A stretch of DNA of 64,000 nucleotides from Enterococcus faecium. Lineage in GTDB: Bacteria; Bacillota; Bacilli; Lactobacillales; Enterococcaceae. Where the stretch lies: contig NZ_CP118955.1 of NCBI RefSeq assembly GCF_029023785.1, positions 1,114,501 to 1,178,500 on the forward strand. Reading direction: 5' to 3'. A model generated the notes under the pieces. That model was not told where the DNA came from and did not search any database. It saw only the letters and a program-made list of their open reading frames with translations. This document shows positions 35,884 to 44,403 of the stretch, piece by piece (within the stretch, counting starts at the first letter, position 1; each line of letters begins with the position of its first letter). A program made the translations under genes and the position numbers.

Positions 35884-36198
35884 ATGTTTAAAAACGAATT
35901 GTCTCAAAATCGCTACAGAGAAAAATTACGCCGCTCTTTAATAAGCCAATTGGAAAGTCAGAAAACAAATATTGAGCCATTCTTAGATAATGTTGATCGT
36001 TATATCAGTTTATGGGAAACGGCGATATCACTGGAAGAAGATATATCCGAGAACGGCATTAGATTGGAGAATGGTAAAAAGAATGAATCAGTAGCGTTGC
36101 TTGTTTCTGTCAACAAACAAATGGGATTGATGTTGGATAAACTTGCCATTACTCCTGAATTGGTAGGTGAAGCAAATGAATCAATTCCTGAGTTATAA
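35884..36198 (+). CDS. Terminase small subunit (P27 family)
   Basis: A 104-residue DNA-recognition subunit of the packaging motor. Helical, with DRYISLWETAISLEEDI and a C-terminal LDKLAITPELVGE typical of P27-type small subunits. Overlaps the large subunit by 23 nt. Confidence 0.85.
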   Translation: MFKNELSQNRYREKLRRSLISQLESQKTNIEPFLDNVDRYISLWETAISLEEDISENGIRLENGKKNESVALLVSVNKQMGLMLDKLAITPELVGEANESIPEL

Positions 36199-37870
36199 GC
36201 ATATTGAAAATTGGTTCAAAGCTATAGAAGAAGGCACTATCAAGGTATGCAAAGAGCAATTATTGCTAAAAAATTATCTAGAAGAAAGAGTCTTTACTAG
36301 AGAAGATATTTACTTCGATAAGCAGATGGTAGAGGATTCAATCAATATACCAGCACAATACTTTCCATTCGAATTAATTCCGTGGGAAAAATTTCTACAA
36401 TGTTTTATTTATGGTGTTCGATGGAAAAAAGATAAAACACTAGTGTTCAATAGATATCTTTCATTAATGGGACGTGGTAATGGTAAAACTGGTTTTGCTT
36501 CTTGGAACAACTTCTTTCTACTCACCGCTAAACACGGTATTAAAAATTATGATATTGATATCTATGCCAATAATGAAAGCCAAGCAAAGACTAGTTTTGA
36601 TGATGTATTTAAAGTAATTAAAGATCATCCTGATTTAGATAAAAAAGTATTTAAAGCTACGAAGGAAGTTATTCAAAATATCGCTACAAATAGCAAACTT
36701 CGTTATAACACGGCAAACGCTAGAACAAAAGACGGGAAGCGACCAGGTGCAAACCGCTTTGATGAAATTCACGAAAATGAAGATTATTCAATGATAAATG
36801 TGGCTACTTCTGGTGGTGGTAAAATTCGAGATTATAGAGAATTTTATGATACAACTAATGGTCATGTTCGTGGTGGTCCGCTTGATGACATTATAGAAGA
36901 ATCAAAAATGATTCTTTCTGGAGAACTTGGAATTGACAAGGATGGAGCAGAATTTTCTAGTTTGTTTCCATTTATTTGTCGCTTGGATAACGATAATGAA
37001 GTTGATGATCCCGACATGTGGGAAAAAGCTTGTCCAACTATTAATTACAATGCAGATTTAAAACGGAAAATGTTTCAAGAATACTCTCAAATGCAACGTA
37101 ATGCTGGTTTAAGACTTACGTTCATGACAAAACGAATGAACAGACCTATGGAAGATACACGATTTGCTGTTGCTTCATATGATGATGTTCTGCATACGAA
37201 AGAAAAAGAATTTCCTGAAAAAATGGATGAAGTGATAGGAACAGTCGATTTTGCTGATAGACGAGATTTTGCCAGTGTTGGGTTGCTAGGAAAATATGAT
37301 AAAGATGTGTATTTTACCCAACATACTTTTATCCACGAATCAGCTCTTCGATTACAGAACATAAAACGAGAGGTTATAGATATTTCTATAGATCAAGGAA
37401 AATCACAAATCGTTCATGGGAAAAATATAGAAGCTGATTATATTGTAGGTTGGTTTCTTGAAATGAGTAATAAATATTATATTAAAAAAATCGCTATGGA
37501 TATGTACCGTGCAAAAATATTGAAGCCCGCTTTAGAAGAAGCAGGTTTTACTGTGGAAATTGTTCGAAGCGGATCTGTTACACATGGTATGTTAAAAGAT
37601 CTGGTTGATGACCTTTTTATTAATCAACGTTTATTTTTTGGTGACGATGCGATTATGCGTTGGTATTGCATGAATGTATATGAAGAGCATATTTCTAATG
37701 GAAATATACGCTATGAAAAAATAGAACCTGAAACTAGAAAAACGGATGGCTTTTTTTCATTCCTTCATGGTTTGAATTTTTTAGATGATATTTATGATTC
37801 TGCTCCTGTAACAGTCACAAATAGCTCAGTAGAAAATACAGGAACTGGATTTACTCCTCTAGTATTCTAA
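36176..37870 (+). CDS. Terminase large subunit
   Basis: A 564-residue packaging ATPase/nuclease. Walker A-like SLMGRGNGKTGFAS is near residue 100, and the nuclease domain has GTVDFADRRDFAS with the acidic catalytic pattern. ATG 36176 follows AGGTGA; a GTG three codons upstream lacks its own SD. Confidence 0.93.
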   Translation: MNQFLSYKHIENWFKAIEEGTIKVCKEQLLLKNYLEERVFTREDIYFDKQMVEDSINIPAQYFPFELIPWEKFLQCFIYGVRWKKDKTLVFNRYLSLMGRGNGKTGFASWNNFFLLTAKHGIKNYDIDIYANNESQAKTSFDDVFKVIKDHPDLDKKVFKATKEVIQNIATNSKLRYNTANARTKDGKRPGANRFDEIHENEDYSMINVATSGGGKIRDYREFYDTTNGHVRGGPLDDIIEESKMILSGELGIDKDGAEFSSLFPFICRLDNDNEVDDPDMWEKACPTINYNADLKRKMFQEYSQMQRNAGLRLTFMTKRMNRPMEDTRFAVASYDDVLHTKEKEFPEKMDEVIGTVDFADRRDFASVGLLGKYDKDVYFTQHTFIHESALRLQNIKREVIDISIDQGKSQIVHGKNIEADYIVGWFLEMSNKYYIKKIAMDMYRAKILKPALEEAGFTVEIVRSGSVTHGMLKDLVDDLFINQRLFFGDDAIMRWYCMNVYEEHISNGNIRYEKIEPETRKTDGFFSFLHGLNFLDDIYDSAPVTVTNSSVENTGTGFTPLVF

Positions 37871-37889
37871 CTTGAAAGGAGGTGAGAAA

Positions 37890-39068
37890 GTGGGGATTTT
37901 TCAAAAGGCGGTAGGATACTTCACAAAAAAAGCAACAGTTCCTTTAGAAGAATATTTTTGTAAATTGCAAGTTGATTTTGTGTATCGAAAATTTGCAATT
38001 GAAACTTGTATTGATTTGATTGCAAATGCGATGAGCAAAGCGGAATTCAAGTCATATGAAGATGGAAAAAATAAAAAGAATGATCTTTACTATAGGCTAA
38101 ATGTAGCTCCTAATAAGAAAAATAATGCAACAGAATTTAGAAAAAAACTGATCAGGAGATTAATATTCTACAATGAAGTATTGATCGTTTCTCCGTCTAA
38201 TAATTCTAGCGAAATATTTATTGCGGATAGTTGGGATATCACAGAGTATGCATTAAAAGATGATGTGTTTTCTCAAGTGCAAATTAACAACATAGTCCTT
38301 GATAGAGAATTTCTAGAAAGTGATGTTATCTATATAAAATACGCAGATCAACAAATTAGGCAACTAGTCGATGCGTATTATCAAGCGTATGGGAAACTCA
38401 TTTCTAGTGCCATGAATGTTTACAAGCGTTCTAACGCTCGTAGATACGTACTGAAAGGGAATTTATTCCGACCGCAAGACAATACAACACAAGACCAAAT
38501 CAATAAAATGATGACATCGCAGTTCAAACCATTCATGGAAGCGGACAATGCAGGGGCAGTATTCCAACTACAAGAAGGATTCAATTTAGAAGATTTCAGC
38601 GGAAACTTCCAAAGCAATTCAAGAGATATAAAAAACTTAATAGACGACATCTTTGAGATGACAGCAGCAGCGTTTCACGTTCCGAAAAACCTACTAAAGG
38701 GAGACATGAGTGGGTTATCGGATCAAGTGGACGCTTTTTTAATGTTCGAAATCATTCCAATTGCTGAACTTATTCAGGATGCGTTTAACGCTAGTCTCTA
38801 TGAAGCAGAAGAATACTTGTCAGGGAATTTTGTACGTGTTGATACAACTATGATCAAGATTACTAGCTTCAAAGATTTGGTTGACGCTATTGATGTAGGC
38901 ATTAGAAATGGGGTATTTACAATCAACGAAGGAAGAGAACGCGTTGGAAATGATCGCTCTGATAAGGCGATGGCAGATGAAATATTTATAACTAAAAACA
39001 ACCAACAAGTATCGAAAGGAGGTGAGGCGAATGACGACAATGAAAACATTTCTAGCGGTAAAGAATGA
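37890..39068 (+). CDS. HK97-family portal protein
   Basis: A 392-residue portal through which DNA is packaged. NRxx-type region EFRKKLIRRLIFYNEVLI and later FHVPKNLLKGDMSGLSDQVDAFL are typical. GTG at 37890 was chosen from AAAGGAGGTGAG; the upstream TTG would include that SD. Confidence 0.92.
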   Translation: MGIFQKAVGYFTKKATVPLEEYFCKLQVDFVYRKFAIETCIDLIANAMSKAEFKSYEDGKNKKNDLYYRLNVAPNKKNNATEFRKKLIRRLIFYNEVLIVSPSNNSSEIFIADSWDITEYALKDDVFSQVQINNIVLDREFLESDVIYIKYADQQIRQLVDAYYQAYGKLISSAMNVYKRSNARRYVLKGNLFRPQDNTTQDQINKMMTSQFKPFMEADNAGAVFQLQEGFNLEDFSGNFQSNSRDIKNLIDDIFEMTAAAFHVPKNLLKGDMSGLSDQVDAFLMFEIIPIAELIQDAFNASLYEAEEYLSGNFVRVDTTMIKITSFKDLVDAIDVGIRNGVFTINEGRERVGNDRSDKAMADEIFITKNNQQVSKGGEANDDNENISSGKE

Positions 39069-39717
39069 AGGAACAGTACCGCAAATTTTTATTCAGGGAT
39101 TTATTGGCTCTAGTTGGTTCTTTGAAGGGAATACTGATAAGGGAATCAAAAATATTTTGGATAGTCTAGGTGATCAAGAAGAAATTGAAGTAGTGATTAA
39201 TTCAAACGGTGGAGACGTATTTCAAGGGATTGCTATTGGGAACTTACTTAAGTCAAATAAAGCAAAAGTTAACGTTGTGATTAACGGCTTAGCCGCTAGT
39301 GCTGCTTCAATTATCGCAATGGCTGGCGATACTATAAAAATTTACAACAATGCACAATTGATGATTCACCGCGCTTCCACATATGGAGAAGGAAATGTCG
39401 ATGACTTCCGCACGATTGCTGATCAATTGGAATCAATTGATAAATCGGTAAAGGCTTCATATAAAACACGATTCAACGGTACAGATGAAGCATTGCAAGA
39501 ACTTCTTGAAAAAGAATCGTTTATGGATGCAGAAACAGCTTTGAGTTATGGATTGGTCGATGAAATTATCGATGCAGAAAATAGCGCAGGTACTGAAGCT
39601 AAGAAAGAACAAAGCGTTGAAGAAATTTTGAATGACGTTGAAGAAAAAAGAGCAGAAAAAATTGCTGCATTTACAGCAGCATTAAATAAAACATTTGGAC
39701 AAGGAGATGCAAAATAA
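39031..39717 (+). CDS. ClpP-like head maturation protease
   Basis: A 228-residue serine protease that processes the capsid during assembly. The catalytic Ser is in GLAASAASIIAMAG and the His in QLMIHRAS, the ClpP layout. ATG 39031 follows AAAGGAGGTGAGG and overlaps the portal gene by 38 nt. Confidence 0.92.
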   Translation: MTTMKTFLAVKNEGTVPQIFIQGFIGSSWFFEGNTDKGIKNILDSLGDQEEIEVVINSNGGDVFQGIAIGNLLKSNKAKVNVVINGLAASAASIIAMAGDTIKIYNNAQLMIHRASTYGEGNVDDFRTIADQLESIDKSVKASYKTRFNGTDEALQELLEKESFMDAETALSYGLVDEIIDAENSAGTEAKKEQSVEEILNDVEEKRAEKIAAFTAALNKTFGQGDAK

Positions 39718-40877
39718 TGACAGTTAAAAATTTAAAAGGTGTAACAGCTGCAAGCGACCAATTGATGAAAGCTTTTAAAGATGGTAACGAAGAATCTTTT
39801 AGCGCAGCTATGGTAAGTTTATCTAAGGAAATTCAGGATAAAATTTTAGAAGAAGCAACAGCAAAAAATCAAGATCAATTAGTATTAATGAACCGTGGTC
39901 AGCGTGTACTAACTACACAAGAAACAAAATTCTATAACGAAGTAGTGAATAACGAAGGTTTTGCAGGAGTTGAAGAATTAGTACCAGCTACTGTATTTGA
40001 ACGCGTATTTGAAGATCTAGAACAATCTCATCCACTATTGCAAAAAATTACTTTTGTTAACACAACTGGTGTAACAGAATGGATTGTGTCACGTGGAGTC
40101 AATCCAGCATGGTGGGGTAAACTTTGCGAAGCTGTTAAAAAAGTTTTAGATAATGGCTTTGACGTAATTAACATGAAGCAGTTCAAGCTATCAGGTTATA
40201 TTCCTGTATGTAAGGCAATGCTTGACTTAGGTCCAGTATGGTTAGATCGTTATGTCCGTACTGTTTTAGTAGAATCATTGAGAATTGCATTAGAACAAGC
40301 AATCGTTGATGGTACTGGTAAAGATATGCCAGTCGGAATGATGCGTGATATGAGCAAACAAACTAGCGGAGAATATGCTGAAAAAACAGCAGAACCTATT
40401 ACAGCTTTAGATGCTGCAACTATGGGCGGTTTGATGGCACGACTATCAAAATTCAATATCGAAGGCGTAGATGATCCGATTTATCGTAATGTAAATCCTT
40501 CTGATGTGGTCCTAATTGTGAATCCAACAGATTACTGGTCTAAAGTTTTCCCAGCTAAAACCGTACTAACTGCTAATGGAGAATATGTACAAGTATTGCC
40601 AGTACCAGTTTCAGACTTGCAGTCAACAGCTGTGCCAGAAGGAAAAGCAGTTATTGGGGTAGCTTCAGATTACTTCATGGGTGTAGGATCTACGCTAAAA
40701 ATTGAAGCTTCAGATGAATACCATTTTGTTGAAGACGAACGCATTTATCTAGCTAAACAATATGCAAACGGACAACCTAAACGTAATGATAGTTTCATTG
40801 TATTAGATATTAGCGCTTTGGGAACTACTACTACAACTACAAAACCAACAACCACAACAACTATAACACAAGCGTAG
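39717..40877 (+). CDS. Major capsid protein (HK97 fold) with polythreonine tail
   Basis: A 386-residue capsid subunit. The body (ELVPATVFERVFEDLEQSHPLL, later DYFMGVGSTLKIEASDEYHF and NDSFIVLDIS) is HK97-like. After SALG comes a 17-residue extension of almost pure Thr ending ITQA, encoded at 40824-40874 by ACN codons. The tail-tube protein has a matching end. The next gene is a glycosyltransferase. Confidence 0.93.
   Translation: MTVKNLKGVTAASDQLMKAFKDGNEESFSAAMVSLSKEIQDKILEEATAKNQDQLVLMNRGQRVLTTQETKFYNEVVNNEGFAGVEELVPATVFERVFEDLEQSHPLLQKITFVNTTGVTEWIVSRGVNPAWWGKLCEAVKKVLDNGFDVINMKQFKLSGYIPVCKAMLDLGPVWLDRYVRTVLVESLRIALEQAIVDGTGKDMPVGMMRDMSKQTSGEYAEKTAEPITALDAATMGGLMARLSKFNIEGVDDPIYRNVNPSDVVLIVNPTDYWSKVFPAKTVLTANGEYVQVLPVPVSDLQSTAVPEGKAVIGVASDYFMGVGSTLKIEASDEYHFVEDERIYLAKQYANGQPKRNDSFIVLDISALGTTTTTTKPTTTTTITQA
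40824..40874 (+). repeat. ACN-codon tract encoding the capsid Thr tail
   Basis: Low-complexity ACT/ACA/ACC codons with one Lys-Pro and one Ile interruption. Mixed codons argue that selection on the peptide, and not simple slippage, keeps it. Confidence 0.9.
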
Positions 40878-40886
40878 GTGATCAGA

Positions 40887-41762
40887 ATGAAGTATATTCT
40901 TTGTCAGCCGGCAATCAATCGGTTTAAATGGGAGCTTGAAGTTTGTTTAACTAATCTGAAGAAACTAGGAATCAAAGATATCGTATTGCTTTTCAGCAGA
41001 CACGATGATCAGATTCCTATTTTTTTTGAGAAGGAATATGGCGTTGAAGTTCATGTGTACGATGATCTGCGGGACGACAAAGAGTATATTCCTTCGATTA
41101 AACCATATTTATGGTGGAAATATTTAGAAGAAGATCATTCGCGTGAGGACGACCGATATTTCTATATCGATTCGGATGTCATTTTCAATAAAAGAATTAA
41201 TTTGCGCAAATTGCCTTCTAAAGATGATGTTTGGTATTGTAGCGACTGCTGTAGTTATCTAAGTCTTGATTATATTAGAAGCTGTGAAAACGGAGAAAAT
41301 ATTCTAAAAGATATGGCAAATATTGTAAATGTTAGAGTAGAATCTTTGGAAACTATAAACACTAATTCAGGAGGCGCACAGTGGGTTATTAACCGTCCTA
41401 AAGCGAATTATTGGAAAAAGGTTTATCTGGATTCTAATCGGCTATATCGCTACCTTAGAGGGCAAAAAACAAATGTACAGATTTGGACAGCCGAGATGTG
41501 GGCACAGCTTTGGAACATGATGTATTTCAATATTGGTCCTAAAGTTCACGAGGAATTAAACTTTTGTTTTGCTACTGATCCAATAGAAAAATTTAAAGAA
41601 GTAAAAATCTTGCATAACGCTGGAGTAACAACAAATGATGAAGATTTATTTTTAAAAGGGAGATACGTTACTTCCACGCCTTTTGATGAAGATTTATCAT
41701 TTGTAAACAAGAAAAAATGCTCTTACGCATATGTTAAAGCAATTAAGGCGGTGGTTAGATGA
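40887..41762 (+). CDS. Glycosyltransferase-like protein within the head operon
   Basis: A 291-residue protein with a Rossmann-type start (MKYILCQPAINRFKWEL), the GT-A metal motif DSD in YFYIDSDVIFNK at about 92-103, and INTNSGGAQWVIN further on. These are features of GT-A glycosyltransferases that use nucleotide sugars. ATG 40887 follows AGGTGAT. It lies between capsid and connector genes and overlaps the connector by 4 nt, so it is expressed with the structural genes. Virion glycosylation is the natural inference. Confidence 0.75.
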   Translation: MKYILCQPAINRFKWELEVCLTNLKKLGIKDIVLLFSRHDDQIPIFFEKEYGVEVHVYDDLRDDKEYIPSIKPYLWWKYLEEDHSREDDRYFYIDSDVIFNKRINLRKLPSKDDVWYCSDCCSYLSLDYIRSCENGENILKDMANIVNVRVESLETINTNSGGAQWVINRPKANYWKKVYLDSNRLYRYLRGQKTNVQIWTAEMWAQLWNMMYFNIGPKVHEELNFCFATDPIEKFKEVKILHNAGVTTNDEDLFLKGRYVTSTPFDEDLSFVNKKKCSYAYVKAIKAVVR

Positions 41763-42070
41763 CGCCTGAACAAGTGACTGAAGAATTGCTAATAGCTGTG
41801 AAGGATAATATTTACGTTACCTGGAACGAAGAAGATGAGTCAATTAAAAAGATGATAGCTAAAAATGCTGTTTATCTTCAAAGTAAAGTGAGTACAACAC
41901 TTTCTTTTTCTCCTGAAAGCTTAGAATACGGATTGCTAATCGAAAGATGTAGATACGACTGGAATCGTGCTTTAGATGAGTTTGAACAAAATTTCGCTAG
42001 TGAGTTATTAGGTTTCATTCAACATTATGCGCTACAAGAATATATTGCAGGTGATGGGAATGGCGAATAA
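41759..42070 (+). CDS. Head-tail connector (gp6-like)
   Basis: A 103-residue helical protein (NAVYLQSKVSTTLSFSPESL, RCRYDWNRALDEFEQNF) of the gp6-like DNA-packaging connector family. Position after capsid and coupling to neighbours agree. Confidence 0.85.
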   Translation: MTPEQVTEELLIAVKDNIYVTWNEEDESIKKMIAKNAVYLQSKVSTTLSFSPESLEYGLLIERCRYDWNRALDEFEQNFASELLGFIQHYALQEYIAGDGNGE

Positions 42071-42413
42071 TCGTAGACTCGAAGAAACATTCAACGATGG
42101 TTGGTTAAAGATTTTGACGCAAACTACCAAAAGAAATGAACTAGGAAAAAAGATTGGTGTAGAAGATACAGAAATCACTTCTTTAAAATTTAGAAATCTT
42201 TCCATGAGAGATAGTGATATAACAGCTATGGATGCGATGGGATCGAAATTAACTAAGAAAGTAAAGACTCCATTTCATCCGATCGCCAAGAAATTTAATA
42301 AAGATCAATATTTTATCGTAATCGATAGTATGCGTTACAACGTTATCTATGCCGATTACGATAATTTTTATATCTATTTTTATCTTGAAAGTGTGGGTGA
42401 ATATGGTTATTGA
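42060..42413 (+). CDS. Head closure / head-tail adaptor protein
   Basis: A 117-residue protein (MANNRRLEETFNDGWLKILT), beta-rich C-terminus (YFIVIDSMRYNVIYAD) like head-closure proteins. Start 42060 has the better SD spacing; 42054 is the alternative. Overlaps the connector gene by 11 nt. Confidence 0.75.
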   Translation: MANNRRLEETFNDGWLKILTQTTKRNELGKKIGVEDTEITSLKFRNLSMRDSDITAMDAMGSKLTKKVKTPFHPIAKKFNKDQYFIVIDSMRYNVIYADYDNFYIYFYLESVGEYGY

Positions 42414-42804
42414 TAATTCTAAAGAAAAAGAACGTTTAAATAAGCAAATTTCTGCTATCAAAACTTCCTTAGAAGAACATTTTAAGCTCAAACTCTTTCA
42501 AGACTCTGTTGGCGAGGATGAGCTACCTGATGATTTTAATTACTTCATTCTCGAAACAGGAGAAATAGAAATGATCACTGAACCAAAATATAGCGTGGGT
42601 CAAAATCTATATCTAACTTTCTATTCAGAAAATAGAGAAGATTTAACAGGAGATTCACTAGATATTATTTCATTGATTCAAAATCGTTCGATTCGTTTTC
42701 AGAGAATGGATCCCAACCATTTAAAACTAGAAAATCAAGATCGCTATATCGATCAATTGGTATTTACGTTTAGACGATTATTGAAGAGTGATTGTCATGG
42801 CTAA
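42403..42804 (+). CDS. Hypothetical head-tail joining region protein
   Basis: A 133-residue protein (MVIDNSKEKERLNKQISAIK start). By order it sits between head closure and the gp10-type protein, where neck or tail-completion proteins occur. No family recognised. Confidence 0.6.
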   Translation: MVIDNSKEKERLNKQISAIKTSLEEHFKLKLFQDSVGEDELPDDFNYFILETGEIEMITEPKYSVGQNLYLTFYSENREDLTGDSLDIISLIQNRSIRFQRMDPNHLKLENQDRYIDQLVFTFRRLLKSDCHG

Positions 42805-43201
42805 AAATAGTTGGGAGCTAAAAATAAATGGGCATGATGAACTTCTTGTGCGGATGGAACGCTATTCAAGCGAGAGTGAACGACTGATCAATGAAGCATT
42901 GAAATCGAAGGGTTCGGCTATTGCAGTGGATAGGATTACAGAAAAAATTCCTGTTTCTGAAGCAGATTTAAGAAGAGGACACCAACACGCAAAAAATAGT
43001 CGTCCACTTAAGACTCAATATATTAATTTGGGTTTCATCATTAGACCTACAAGAAAATTTGAGTATTTAAAATATCCTGATTTGGGGATAGGTACTTCTA
43101 AAAGAAATCAGCCAGACGAATTCATGAGAAGAGGATTAGGTCTTGCACTTGATCCAATTACAGAACTTCTGATTCGTCAATTCGATAAATTAAATAAATA
43201 G
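42797..43201 (+). CDS. HK97 gp10-type tail completion protein
   Basis: A 134-residue basic protein. WELKINGHDELLVRMERYSS, IPVSEADLRRGHQ and EYLKYPDLGIGTS match the HK97-gp10 family, which joins tail to neck. ATG 42797 overlaps the preceding gene by 8 nt. Confidence 0.88.
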   Translation: MAKNSWELKINGHDELLVRMERYSSESERLINEALKSKGSAIAVDRITEKIPVSEADLRRGHQHAKNSRPLKTQYINLGFIIRPTRKFEYLKYPDLGIGTSKRNQPDEFMRRGLGLALDPITELLIRQFDKLNK

Positions 43202-43212
43202 GAGGAACAACA

Positions 43213-43818
43213 ATGGCTAAAACAACAACTGTAGTAACAACGTTCGATAACGTGAGTATCAAACGAATTGCTTTTAATTTTAAGAATGCAGAAAATGCAA
43301 TCGCAACAGATTGTAACGGACAATTAGATGGCGAAACAGAAATGCAAACGGTGGTTAAAAAATGTGGAGCGACAGAAGTAAAATCAAAATCTAAACCAAT
43401 CAATATGACGGTAACAATTACTGCACATGTACCGATGGAAGTTTATCGACGTTTCAATGGGTTGAAACAAGATGAACGTATTAAACCAGGCATTTACTCT
43501 TACGGTCCTGATTCCGTAGGCGAAGATTTCTCACTTGCTGCAGAGATCGTGGATGACTTCGAAGAAAATAGCAAGTTAGTTGGTATGTTAGCATGCACTT
43601 CGAATACAGGATTAACATTCTCTATTGAAAATGGTGCGGATGAAGTAGCTGCTTTAGAACTAGAAACAAAAGTTATGCAAGATGAATTTGGTAAATTCTA
43701 TCATGAAGCAATTGTTGCAGAACTTGAAGAAGACTTAACAGATCAATGGATGACGAATCTATCTGCTGATGTGATTAAAAAGAGTTCAACAACCACTACT
43801 ACAACGACTCAAGCTTAA
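43213..43818 (+). CDS. Major tail (tube) protein with polythreonine tail
   Basis: A 201-residue tube subunit (MAKTTTVVTTFDNVSIKRIA start; VTITAHVPMEVYRRFNGLK). The last residues are SSTTTTTTTQA, encoded at 43784-43815, echoing the capsid tail. In related phages an Ig-like domain is often attached at this end; here only the Thr tail is present. Confidence 0.88.
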   Translation: MAKTTTVVTTFDNVSIKRIAFNFKNAENAIATDCNGQLDGETEMQTVVKKCGATEVKSKSKPINMTVTITAHVPMEVYRRFNGLKQDERIKPGIYSYGPDSVGEDFSLAAEIVDDFEENSKLVGMLACTSNTGLTFSIENGADEVAALELETKVMQDEFGKFYHEAIVAELEEDLTDQWMTNLSADVIKKSSTTTTTTTQA

Positions 43819-43839
43819 ACATAAAACGGAGGTAGCAAA

Positions 43840-44202
43840 ATGAACGAAGATTACTCAAAAATTGAACTAAACGATGGAACAATTTTGAATTTAGAACCTA
43901 AACTGAATATCAAGAAATTATTGATGATCAATAGAGATTTTAACACAGACGAGTTTGCAAAAATGACTGTGGGAAAAGGATCCATGGATATTTCTGTTAT
44001 TCAAGGTGCAAAGGCTGTGTATATTGCTTACCGCCAAGCGAACATGACTGATTATATTTCATTCGATGAATTTATCGATAAATGGGATTTTGATATGGCT
44101 ACTGCCAGCTATATTTATCAATTGATGATGTTCAAACAAGCACGAGATGCCTATCAAAAAGAATTCGAAAAAGCAAATAAGGAAAAAAAGCTTCAAAAGT
44201 AA
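43840..44202 (+). CDS. Tail assembly chaperone (gpG-like)
   Basis: A 120-residue chaperone for the tape measure. At its end the frame reads GAA AAA AAG CTT; A AAA AAG at 44184-44190 is a classical -1 slip site, and the -1 frame stays open into the next frame, giving the longer gpGT-type product. Confidence 0.88.
   Translation: MNEDYSKIELNDGTILNLEPKLNIKKLLMINRDFNTDEFAKMTVGKGSMDISVIQGAKAVYIAYRQANMTDYISFDEFIDKWDFDMATASYIYQLMMFKQARDAYQKEFEKANKEKKLQK
44184..44190 (+). promoter_or_regulatory. Programmed -1 frameshift site A AAA AAG
   Basis: Heptamer in the correct frame, five codons before the zero-frame stop. Confidence 0.85.
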
Positions 44203-44204
44203 AA

Positions 44205-44387
44205 ATGCCAAAGCTCTTAGTTGAAACGTGGGTCGATGTCTATTCGATGTTGACCGACGTTTTTTCTATGCCTTCAGATTTGGTTTTAAGCGATATCTGT
44301 TTAGATGACATTTTGCAAATGGCTTACAACAAGAGTGCTTATGAAGGATGGAAAAACTATGCAATAAACCAATCCCATAAAAACTAA
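44205..44387 (+). CDS. Frameshifted tail chaperone extension (gpT-like)
   Basis: A 60-residue C-terminal extension (PKLLVETWVDVYSMLTDVFS, ending with YEGWKNYAINQSHK) expressed by -1 frameshift from the preceding gene; there is no good ribosome site before its ATG. Together the two frames match lambda G/GT logic. Confidence 0.85.
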   Translation: MPKLLVETWVDVYSMLTDVFSMPSDLVLSDICLDDILQMAYNKSAYEGWKNYAINQSHKN

Positions 44388-44403
44388 AGAAAGGAGGTAA
44401 AAA

